Origin: Hyphomicrobium sp. D-2
Lineage (GTDB): Bacteria; Pseudomonadota; Alphaproteobacteria; Rhizobiales; Hyphomicrobiaceae
NCBI RefSeq assembly: GCF_029872155.1
Contig: NZ_JARXLA010000003.1
Location: 124,001 to 188,000 of the forward strand
DNA length: 64,000 bases
Direction of reading: 5' to 3'
Shown piece by piece: positions 18,396 through 25,787 of this stretch (the first letter of the stretch is position 1; each line of letters starts with the position of its first letter). Under the pieces are notes generated by a model. That model made no database searches. It was not told the DNA's origin and saw only the letters and a program-made list of their open reading frames with translations. The translations under genes and the position numbers were made by a program.

Positions 18396-19799
18396 TCACC
18401 GACCGGTGATGGGTTTGATGCTGCCCCAAATATCTTTTGAAACGTCCAATACTTTTTGCATCACACTCGAAATCGTCGCATCTGCATTATACCGCAACAT
18501 ATGCGCATAGGCAGGCGCCGAGAAGAAACCCGAAAGCAGCCCTTCCGGAAACAGATCCGATCGCGATGCAACTGTGTCGAGTATGATTTCCCTGATCTCC
18601 GGCGACCACTGGTCAAGCGGCATGTAATTCATGAACAGCTGGACGTGGATGTAATCGGTTTTCATCAGATTGAACGCCGTAAGCGGAAAATAATCTGTTC
18701 CCATTTTGGCGTGCACAGTACGGTTCTGCCGCGCTATATAGGTTGTGAACCCTCGCGTAAGTCCCTTTTTGTGCTTGCTGGCCACCCCTATTCCGCGCTC
18801 GTTCATGTAGGCAATAGCCGAAATTGTAATAGCTTCCTTCCATAGCTCAGAGCGGTGCCGCTTTTTGGGGTCGTCGTTGATCTGATAATCCCAAGCGTAG
18901 GCGCCGTTTTCGCCAACCTCGACGTGACTAAACAGATAATTCAAAAATCCGTCACAGACGTCGCGGAATTCTTTGTCTCCGGTTAGCTCATAGGCATAAC
19001 TGGCCGCCAATGTGTAGGAGGCGATATGATTGAATGCGTCCTGCTCACCCGTGAAAATGTATTTGTAGTAGCGCTTGTCGCCGTCAATAATTTGAAACTG
19101 AAGATGCGCCTTTAAAATTTCGATGCCGTCGGCCGCATGCTTCTGTATTTCGCGGGCCGTTGCATCCGGAATGTTTTTCCCCTTGACCGCGATGGCCAGC
19201 CGCAGCATGGGCGCGATTATGCGGCCGGCAAAAGTGTGCTCGCGGCCTGTCTTGCCATAATGGTCAAAGCTCCATCCGCGCACATTCTCCCGATTAAAGT
19301 CTTCCGTTATGCCACGCGCATCGTCGGTGTTCTCGTAGGAAACCCGGAATATCCGTAGCGCCTGATCTATGAAACGTTGGTCACCAGTCGCCTCATATCC
19401 GATCACCGCGGCTTCACTTAAAGTTGCCCAGCCCCACGCCAGGATCATGCCCGGCCGCGCTTCTTGCGACACCGACAGTTTTTCTAGAAATGCCAGCTGA
19501 TGAGCAATGAAGCCGTGCAGCACGTCTTGATTTGCTGGCAATAGAATGAAGTCGTGATACGCCGCCTGCGCGGTCTGCCGTTTGGCGATGAAATAATCTT
19601 GGTCGGAACGGGCGGCCGATTCCATCTTTTCGATCAATGTAATCTGATCAGGAAAAAGGTTTCGCGCCTTCGCTACGGTTTCGTCGGTGACGTTGGCTGA
19701 TGCCAGCGCGATCTGGATAGCTCGATAGTCAGCGAACGCATCCGCCAATGCCGGATGCGATAGCGCTACAATAAGCGCCGCAAAAACTAGTCGAAGCAT
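18396..19799 (-). CDS. Predicted secreted protein of unknown function, helix-rich
   Basis: The 467-residue product has a clear signal peptide (MLRLVFAALIVALSHPALADA) and no further membrane segment. The mature part is rich in Trp, Tyr, His and Asp with repeated helix-like blocks (YEATGDQRFIDQALRIFRVSYENT; YAYELTGDKEFRDVCDGFLNYLFSH). This resembles the alternating helices of alpha/alpha-toroid proteins such as polysaccharide lyases or epimerases. I see no definite catalytic motif. The codon use is visibly less GC-rich than that of flanking genes, which hints at recent transfer. GGTGAGG lies upstream of the ATG, and a perfect 23-base palindrome ends 17 bases before the start codon. Confidence 0.75.
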   Translation of the reverse strand: MLRLVFAALIVALSHPALADAFADYRAIQIALASANVTDETVAKARNLFPDQITLIEKMESAARSDQDYFIAKRQTAQAAYHDFILLPANQDVLHGFIAHQLAFLEKLSVSQEARPGMILAWGWATLSEAAVIGYEATGDQRFIDQALRIFRVSYENTDDARGITEDFNRENVRGWSFDHYGKTGREHTFAGRIIAPMLRLAIAVKGKNIPDATAREIQKHAADGIEILKAHLQFQIIDGDKRYYKYIFTGEQDAFNHIASYTLAASYAYELTGDKEFRDVCDGFLNYLFSHVEVGENGAYAWDYQINDDPKKRHRSELWKEAITISAIAYMNERGIGVASKHKKGLTRGFTTYIARQNRTVHAKMGTDYFPLTAFNLMKTDYIHVQLFMNYMPLDQWSPEIREIILDTVASRSDLFPEGLLSGFFSAPAYAHMLRYNADATISSVMQKVLDVSKDIWGSIKPITGR

Positions 19800-19816
19800 G
19801 CCTCACCCTTGGCCTA

Positions 19817-19839
19817 ATGATCATTGCAGCAATGATCAT
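19817..19839. promoter_or_regulatory. Perfect 23-base palindrome, candidate operator
   Basis: Arms ATGATCATTGC and GCAATGATCAT are exact reverse complements around a single A. The element is AT-rich in a GC-rich region and lies 17 to 40 bases upstream of the start codon of the secreted protein gene. It could be the site of a dimeric repressor or form a hairpin near the ribosome binding site. It is not followed by a T run on either strand. Confidence 0.55.
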
Positions 19840-19935
19840 CCGGCCTGGTGTTCTACGGCTATCCAAACTTGTCTTTCGGACAGATTAGCTGGGGAAAGCT
19901 TGTTTCATCAAACGTAAATTGCACACAGGTTTTGC

Positions 19936-21225
19936 TTATAGCAGCGCGAAGCGCAGCACAAAGAGTATGGCAAGAACTGACACAGCCACTGGCAGTTCGC
20001 GCCAGCGGCCCGCCAGCAGTTTCATGCCCGCATAGGCGATGAAGCCGAACGCCAGGCCGTCGGCGATGGAAAACGTCAGCGGCATCGAGATGATGGTGAT
20101 TGCTGCTGGCACCGCTTCGGTAACATCGTCGAAGTCGATGTCGCGCGCCGCCGAGGCCATCAGGCAGCCGACCAGTACCAGCGCGGGTGCGGTCGCAAAC
20201 ACCGGGATGGAACCTGCCAGCGGCGCTATAAACAGCGTGAGCAAAAACAGCACTGCGACTGTAATCGCCGTGAGACCCGTGCGCCCGCCCGCGTTCACGC
20301 CGGCCGCGCTCTCGATGTAGCTGGTGGTGGTGGATGTGCCGAGCGCGGCTCCGGCCATCACCGAGGTGGAGTCCGCCGTCAGCGCGCGCTCAAGGTTGGG
20401 AATGCTGCCATCGGGGCGGGTCATGCCTGCGGCCCGCGTGATGCCCAGCAGCGTGCCGGTGTTGTCGAACAACACGACGAAAAACAGCGTGAGAATGACA
20501 CTCGCCATTGCGATATCGAACAGCGCGCCCAGATCCATTTGCAGGAATACAGGCGCGATAGAAGGCGGCATGGCTACGAGGCCGGAAAATTCGGCCATGC
20601 CCAGTATGAGGGCCGCCGCATAGGCCGCGAGAATGCCAATGAGAATGGCGCCATGCATGCGTCGCGCAGTCAGCGCAGCCATCAGGATGAACGCGGCCGC
20701 CGCGATGCCGACCGCCGGTGTCTTGACCTCTCCGAGCTTCACAAATGTTGCCGCGTCGGGTGCAATCAGGCCCGCGTTCTGCAGGCCGATGAAGGCGAGA
20801 AAGAAGCCGATGCCGGTTGCGATTGCCAGCTTCAGTGATGGCGAGATGCTGTCGATAATCCATTGCCGCAGCGGCGTTACGCTGACGACGAAAAACAGCG
20901 CGCCGGAGGCGAACACGGCGGCCAGTGCGCTCTGCCATGGCAGTCCCATGCCTTGCACGAGCGTATAGGTGAAATAGGCATTGAGCCCCATGCCGGGTGC
21001 AATGGCGATCGGGTAGTTGGCGAGCAGGCCCATCGCTGCCGAGCCAAACGCGGCCGCGAGGCAGGTGGCGACAAACACCGCGCCTTTGTCCATCCCTGCG
21101 TCGGCCAGCACTGAAGGATTGACGAAGGCGATATAGACCATGGTGAGGTAGGTCGTGAGGCCGGCCAGAAGCTCGGTGCGAATGTTGGTGCCGTTCTCTG
21201 CAAGCTTGAACATCGCCTGATCCAT
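19936..21225 (-). CDS. NCS2-type purine permease (AzgA/PbuG/GhxP group)
   Basis: The protein imports hypoxanthine, guanine or adenine across the inner membrane with protons. I chose the ATG at 21225 (MDQAMFKLAENGTNIRTELLAGLTTYLTMVYIAFVNPSVL), which gives 429 residues, the usual size; 30 extra codons upstream do not look coding and the ribosome binding site is weak for either start. The opening segment, NYPIAIAPGMGLNAYFTY and GTSTTTSYIESAAGVNAGGRTGLTAITVA are signatures of the AzgA branch. The gene stands alone on its strand. Confidence 0.9.
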   Translation of the reverse strand: MDQAMFKLAENGTNIRTELLAGLTTYLTMVYIAFVNPSVLADAGMDKGAVFVATCLAAAFGSAAMGLLANYPIAIAPGMGLNAYFTYTLVQGMGLPWQSALAAVFASGALFFVVSVTPLRQWIIDSISPSLKLAIATGIGFFLAFIGLQNAGLIAPDAATFVKLGEVKTPAVGIAAAAFILMAALTARRMHGAILIGILAAYAAALILGMAEFSGLVAMPPSIAPVFLQMDLGALFDIAMASVILTLFFVVLFDNTGTLLGITRAAGMTRPDGSIPNLERALTADSTSVMAGAALGTSTTTSYIESAAGVNAGGRTGLTAITVAVLFLLTLFIAPLAGSIPVFATAPALVLVGCLMASAARDIDFDDVTEAVPAAITIISMPLTFSIADGLAFGFIAYAGMKLLAGRWRELPVAVSVLAILFVLRFALL

Positions 21226-21288
21226 CGCCGGTTGTTTGCGCAGGTATTCTAGCAGTCGAATGCATCCCCGGCGCGGGAAGCTGGATGC

Positions 21289-21320
21289 AAAAAAGCGGAT
21301 GGCTGCTGCAACCATCCGCT
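21289..21320 (-). terminator. Intrinsic terminator of the small protein gene
   Basis: AGCGGATGG and CCATCCGCT form a nine-pair stem with a nine-base loop. On the minus strand the stem is followed by TTTTTT. It starts about 30 bases past the stop of the gene ending at 21350, so it ends that transcript before the purine permease gene. Confidence 0.85.
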
Positions 21321-21349
21321 CCGTCGATACAGCGATCAGGCGCTCGATA

Positions 21350-21706
21350 TCAGTTCTGGCTCGGCGTTGGACCGGAGAAGAAATCGCGCGGCATGCCCGG
21401 TTGCTGAACCTGAGCCTGCGCCTGGAGTTGCGCCTTTGCCTGTGCGCTGGCCTTCGCCTGGGCCGCAGCGCGCTTCTGTTTGGTTATGGCCGCAGTCGCG
21501 CGACGGCGCGCATCGTCAATGGCCTTCTGCTCTTCAGCATCGGGCTTGCGCTTGACGCAATAATGCGTGGCGGTTCGCAGCGATGTCTTCTTGCGCAGGT
21601 CGTCGGCAACCTGCGTGCAGATTTCCATGGACGGGAATTTCTGCGTGATCGTCCGTTTGGGTCCAGCGTTCAGCGACATGACGATAAACAGCGTCGCAGC
21701 ATCCAT
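21350..21706 (-). CDS. Small hypothetical protein with Ala/Gln/Lys-rich helix
   Basis: I chose the ATG at 21706 (MDAATLFIVMSLNAGPKRTITQKFPSMEICTQVADDLRKK), giving 118 residues, because GAGGGA lies about nine bases upstream. The longer frame to 21889 lacks such support. The first 55 residues hold a hydrophobic start and two cysteines (MEICTQ, THYCVK), resembling small periplasmic or membrane-associated domains. Residues about 60-105 are a charged then Ala/Gln-rich helix likely to be a coiled coil. The gene has its own intrinsic terminator. No function is assigned. Confidence 0.6.
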   Translation of the reverse strand: MDAATLFIVMSLNAGPKRTITQKFPSMEICTQVADDLRKKTSLRTATHYCVKRKPDAEEQKAIDDARRRATAAITKQKRAAAQAKASAQAKAQLQAQAQVQQPGMPRDFFSGPTPSQN

Positions 21707-21939
21707 TGTTCGTTCCCTCGTATGGCGAGAATACCAGCTGCAGGCGGGCCAGCTCCAGATGGCATGGGGCGCGGCAGCTACCAGCGCGATTGGTTGGGCC
21801 AAACATAGTCGCCAACCGGGGGGATGGCCCTGCGTCTTTCCAGCGCCCGCGTCAGCACAGCGCGCCTTAACGGTGCACGCCATGAACAAGCTGTGGACGA
21901 GTTGTGGACAACTTCAATGTGGTCATTCCTGCCGGCCGA

Positions 21940-23190
21940 TCACGCAGCGGAGCCCCGGAAACGCCGCGTCGATTGCGCCGTGAGCGGGTGCTGTTCTTCG
22001 AGCCAGCGCGAGTCGAGTGCGGCCTCATCCTGACTGAGCGTATCGGCGCAATGCACGCGGTTGCGGCCCGCCTGCTTGGCGGCGTAAAGCGCGCCATCGG
22101 CGCGGTGAAAGAGTGCGCTGAGGTCGTAATCGGTGCCGACATGCGATGCCACGCCGATGCTCACCGTGCTGCCCACGGGGATGCCGCCGATGAAAGCGCC
22201 GGAGTTTGCAAACGCGATGCGCACCCGTTCAGCCGCGGCCTGCGCGACCTCGATCGGGGTGTTTGGCAGGATGGCTGCGAATTCCTCACCGCCAAGCCGC
22301 CCCACGATGGTGTCTTCATCGAGAGTGCTGACGAGCGTCCGCGCAAAATACTGCAGAACGTTGTCGCCCACGCGGTGACCGTAGTTGTCGTTGATGCGCT
22401 TGAAGTGGTCGAGATCAAGGATCATCACCGACGTGGCGGTTGCGGTCTTTCTGCGACGGACCGCCTGCCGCAGCCGGCTGGCAGCTTCAAACAGCGAGCG
22501 GCGATTAGGCAGCCCGGTCAACGCGTCGGTGCGCGCGAACGCATGCTGGCGCCGTTCCTGCTGTTCCTGGGCAATGAAGAGAATGACGAAAGCGAGGGCG
22601 ATGCGGGCCAGCATTGCCAGCAGGAGCGCAGCGGGAAACCACGCGCTGAACTCGCCGCGGCCGGTTTCAAGGATGGGCAGCGACAGCGTCAGCGGCAGCC
22701 ATATGAGGTAGCTCGCCGCCGTGAAGCACAAAAGTAGCATGGCGACCCAGCGGCTGCTGGAAGGATCCTGGCCGGGGCGGGCAAATTCCGATGCGGTCAG
22801 CAGCAGCAGGGCCGCAATGGTGGTGGACGTCACGATCAGCCGCTGATCGAACGAAATGACAAACAGCGCGGCTATAACGACATAGGCAACCGGCCATGCT
22901 GCCACCAGCAGTGCGTTGAATGTGCGTCCGTTGAATTCACGGGCAGCCATCCACATGACTGCGGTGCCCATGATGATCAACGCCTGGGCGAACGCGACGA
23001 GGGCGGGCAGCTTCATCGCCGCGCCGCAAGCAGCCATGCCGAGGCCAATTCCCATCGCCAGTTGTGACAGCCCCCACCAGCCGATGAGCGCGCTGTTGCG
23101 ATCATGCCACCAGATGGCGAGCAAGATCGCGCCGATCATGAACGTCGCCGCGCACGACACGATTGAGATGGTCTGCAAGTCGAGCTGCAT
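21940..23190 (-). CDS. Membrane-bound diguanylate cyclase (GGDEF)
   Basis: The 416-residue protein has about seven hydrophobic helices in residues 7-205 and a C-terminal GGDEF domain from about 215 (ARTDALTGLPNRR). The active-site motif is GGEEF at 300-304, and DLDHFKRINDNYGH is the usual metal and substrate segment. This is a complete catalytic set, so cyclic di-GMP synthesis is expected. The position of the inhibitory RxxD site, five residues before GGEEF, reads DEDT, so product inhibition at the I-site is probably absent. The integral-membrane sensor does not match a family I can name. The gene stands alone. Confidence 0.9.
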   Translation of the reverse strand: MQLDLQTISIVSCAATFMIGAILLAIWWHDRNSALIGWWGLSQLAMGIGLGMAACGAAMKLPALVAFAQALIIMGTAVMWMAAREFNGRTFNALLVAAWPVAYVVIAALFVISFDQRLIVTSTTIAALLLLTASEFARPGQDPSSSRWVAMLLLCFTAASYLIWLPLTLSLPILETGRGEFSAWFPAALLLAMLARIALAFVILFIAQEQQERRQHAFARTDALTGLPNRRSLFEAASRLRQAVRRRKTATATSVMILDLDHFKRINDNYGHRVGDNVLQYFARTLVSTLDEDTIVGRLGGEEFAAILPNTPIEVAQAAAERVRIAFANSGAFIGGIPVGSTVSIGVASHVGTDYDLSALFHRADGALYAAKQAGRNRVHCADTLSQDEAALDSRWLEEQHPLTAQSTRRFRGSAA

Positions 23191-23458
23191 AGGTTCCCTG
23201 CAAATGACCCGTCATGGGCCTTGAGGGATATTGTCCGTGGACGCCATTGATGGCGTATCTAGAAATTCGATGAAATTGGAAGCATCAATAATTAAGGCAG
23301 AGGTTGCTCTGAATCAACCTGCTCCGATATTTAGAAAACGCCTGTTTTTGTTGCGTTTTTTGCATGTGTCGCGTTGACGTCGCGAGCCCGGATGCCGCAG
23401 GAGAAGTGCCGTCAAAGTGAACAGAAGGGCGTCTTTGGCGGGCGCCGAGGCATCGCCG

Positions 23459-23518
23459 TTCAGCTCGCATTCATGCGCAGTTCATCGGCCATTCATGTGG
23501 TGTTCATCAGGCATTCAT
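23459..23518 (+). promoter_or_regulatory. Six TTCAT-type boxes at exact 11-base spacing
   Basis: TTCAT occurs at 23470, 23481, 23492, 23503 and 23514, and TTCAG at 23459, each exactly 11 bases apart with different bases between. Eleven-base direct repeats placing each box on the same face of the helix are typical of PhoB/OmpR-family response regulators. An 11-base period excludes a coding origin. Confidence 0.55.
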
Positions 23519-23567
23519 CGGCGCGGCAAAGCGGCGCACGTTGTGCCCCCATGGCAAAAAAAAAATC

Positions 23568-23628
23568 AGCAGCGAATTTTGCCGGAGCGGGGTGCTCTCC
23601 GATTCCGGACGAAGGATATTTCGCTGCT
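23568..23628 (+). other. Nested inverted repeat, possible structured RNA or attenuator
   Basis: Outer arms AGCAGCGAA (23568-23576) and TTCGCTGCT (23620-23628) are perfect complements. Inside them CCGGA (23582-23586) can pair with TCCGG (23604-23608). It follows the repeat array and an A run. No T run follows, so it is not a standard terminator. Confidence 0.4.
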
Positions 23629-23888
23629 TACACAGCAGAGCGGAGCCGGAATGTCGGGGCTGTCAAAACCTGGCGTGCTGAGGCCCGTATGCACTTGTTT
23701 TCGGTGGCTAAGTTTTCCAAAGTTGACCTGTTAAGATTCGTTTGGAATTGCGCTGCAACTTGGCACGTGGGTGATATTTGGTGCTGCTATGGGCACCTGT
23801 TTGGGGCGGTTCAGGCCAACCTGTTGATCACACGTCATAATTTGCGCGCGGTTCCGCCCTGGAAGTTGAGCAAGACACAGGCCGCGCA

Positions 23889-25787
23889 TTGCCATGTGCC
23901 CGAAAGATAGCCGCCGGGCTGATGTTGAGTGCCGCTGTGGTGCTCGCACAACCCGAAGCGGCAATGGCCCTGGAGCTGTTCGGCGTCTCCGTTCTCGGAG
24001 ACGATGCCGCGCCGTCAGGCGCATTCCCCTATGCGGTTTCGCTTCAGGTCGAAGGTCAGGACGAGGCGCTGGCAAAGGCGCTGTCGCCGGCTTCCATTCT
24101 GATCGAGCAGTCCAAGCAGGGCGCGTCTGACGCGCTCGCGCTGGTGGCGCGGGCCCGCACTGATGTCGAGCGCATCGTCGCCGCGCTGTATGCCGAAGCC
24201 CGCTACGGCGGCGATGTGCAGATCACCATCGACGGCGTTCCGCTGGCAGCCATCAAGCCCGAAGAGCTGGAGCAGCGCGCGGAAGGCGCGCCGCCGGTTG
24301 AGGTGGTGATCAATATTCGTCCCGGGCCGGTCTTTCTGTTTGGTAGCGTGCGGATCGAACACAATCCGCCGACCGAAGCAGCGCCCACGCTAGATCCGCA
24401 GAGCTTCGGCCTCATCGAAGGCGAGCCCGCAAAGTCGGCGCTCATCGTCGCTGCTTCCGACAGGATCGTAGAGGCATGGCGTTCGAGCGGTTATCCCTTC
24501 GCGCAGATCACCGACAAGGACATTGAGGCCGACCATGCGCGCCATGTTGTCGATGTTCGGCTGATGGTCGCGCCGGGCGATCCCGCCGTATACGGCTGGG
24601 TCAACGTAACGGGTTCGGTTGATCTGGATTCCCGCCGCATCGCCGACCAAACCGCGATCCGCCCCGGCGAGCGCTTCAGCCCGCGCCAGTTGAAACAGAG
24701 CCGCGAACGGTTGCGCAAATTCGAAAGCATTGAATCGGTGCGCGTGATCGAAGGCGATCAGGTTGATGATACCGGCGGCATCCCGATCACCGTCGAAGTC
24801 ATCGAGCGTAAGGCGCGCTTTTTCGGTGCTACCGTTTCCGCTTCAACCGTCGACGGCGCCGAGGTGCAGGCCTATTGGGGCCATCGCAACCTCTTTGGCG
24901 AAGGCGAGAAGCTGCGCGTCGATGCAACGGTTTCGCAAATCGGTGCCGATGGTTTCGAGCGGCTGCAGTTTGACGTTGGCGCCACTTTCTCAAAGCCCGG
25001 CGTGCTGGATATCGACACCGATCTTTTCAGTGAGATCCGGCTCGTGCGCGAGCGGCCTGAAAGCTACGAAAGCCTTTCCGGCAATGTCCGCGTCGGTCTC
25101 GCGCATCGTTTCGACAGTGTGCTGTCTGGATCGATGGCTTTCGAAGCGACGCAATCGCGGATCGAGGACGCGTTCGGCACCACCAATTACACGCTGTTGA
25201 GCCTGCACGGCGATCTTCTCTATGACAGCCGCAATGATCGCTTTGATCCGAGCAGCGGCGTCAATGCCATCTTCCGGTTTGCGCCTGTCGTTGAACTGGC
25301 TTCGGGCGCTACATTTGGCGCCAGTGAGCTCTCGTTCGCCAGCTACCGTTCGCTCGATACGGAGGGGCGCGCCATCCTCGCCGGCCGCTTCGTCATCGGC
25401 AGCGATTTCGGTGCATCGCTTGCCGATGTTCCGGCAACATACCGCTTCTTCGCCGGCGGCGGTGGATCGGTGCGCGGCTACGAATATCGCAGCCTCGGCC
25501 CGACATTCAACGGACAGGTCGTCGGCGGCCTGTCGATGGTCGGCGGTTCAGCGGAATTACGCTGGCGCATCATGGATTCGCTGGGGCTGGTGCCGTTCGT
25601 TGACGTTGCTGTCGTCTCGCCTGACAGCTTCCCGACCTTCAACGAGCCCGTTTATGTCGGCGCCGGCATCGGGCTTCGTTACTACACATCTTTCGGGCCG
25701 CTGCGGCTCGATTTCGCCATGCCGACAACCCACACCGAAGGACAGCCGAAGTTCGGCGTCTATGTCGGTCTGGGTCAGTCATTCTGA
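23889..25787 (+). CDS. tamA: Translocation and assembly module outer-membrane protein TamA
   Basis: TamA is an Omp85-family barrel protein that, with TamB, supports outer-membrane assembly and envelope lipid transport. The 632-residue product has a signal peptide ending near AAMALELFG, three POTRA-like domains in roughly residues 45-330 (ARYGGDVQITIDGVPL; FGSVRIEHNP; VYGWVNVTGSVDLDSRRIADQTAIRPGERFSPRQLKQSRERLRKFE) and a C-terminal surface-antigen barrel. That barrel has RFFAGGGGSVRGYEYRSLGP and a terminal FGVYVGLGQSF. The first codon is a TTG with no strong ribosome binding site; an ATG at 23922 would cut the signal peptide. The stop overlaps the tamB ATG by one base. Confidence 0.92.
   Translation: MPCARKIAAGLMLSAAVVLAQPEAAMALELFGVSVLGDDAAPSGAFPYAVSLQVEGQDEALAKALSPASILIEQSKQGASDALALVARARTDVERIVAALYAEARYGGDVQITIDGVPLAAIKPEELEQRAEGAPPVEVVINIRPGPVFLFGSVRIEHNPPTEAAPTLDPQSFGLIEGEPAKSALIVAASDRIVEAWRSSGYPFAQITDKDIEADHARHVVDVRLMVAPGDPAVYGWVNVTGSVDLDSRRIADQTAIRPGERFSPRQLKQSRERLRKFESIESVRVIEGDQVDDTGGIPITVEVIERKARFFGATVSASTVDGAEVQAYWGHRNLFGEGEKLRVDATVSQIGADGFERLQFDVGATFSKPGVLDIDTDLFSEIRLVRERPESYESLSGNVRVGLAHRFDSVLSGSMAFEATQSRIEDAFGTTNYTLLSLHGDLLYDSRNDRFDPSSGVNAIFRFAPVVELASGATFGASELSFASYRSLDTEGRAILAGRFVIGSDFGASLADVPATYRFFAGGGGSVRGYEYRSLGPTFNGQVVGGLSMVGGSAELRWRIMDSLGLVPFVDVAVVSPDSFPTFNEPVYVGAGIGLRYYTSFGPLRLDFAMPTTHTEGQPKFGVYVGLGQSF

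Larger units (their letters stand above)
23191..23888 (+). other. Long non-coding stretch with phased repeats and a hairpin
   Basis: About 700 bases separate the divergent diguanylate cyclase and tamA genes. The open frames here (one of 178 codons on the plus strand from 23374) cross an array of 11-base repeats and a run of ten A, and do not look coding. The stretch holds the repeat array at 23459-23520, the A run near 23556-23565, and an inverted repeat at 23568-23628. It probably carries the promoters of both flanking genes. Confidence 0.6.

Noticed and set aside
23459-23518. CRISPR-like repeat array
   Set aside because: The units are only 11 bases with 5 conserved positions, and there are no spacers of CRISPR length or cas genes.
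23374-23910. 178-codon plus-strand frame upstream of tamA
   Set aside because: It crosses an 11-base repeat array and a poly-A run, runs into tamA in another frame and has no recognisable domain.
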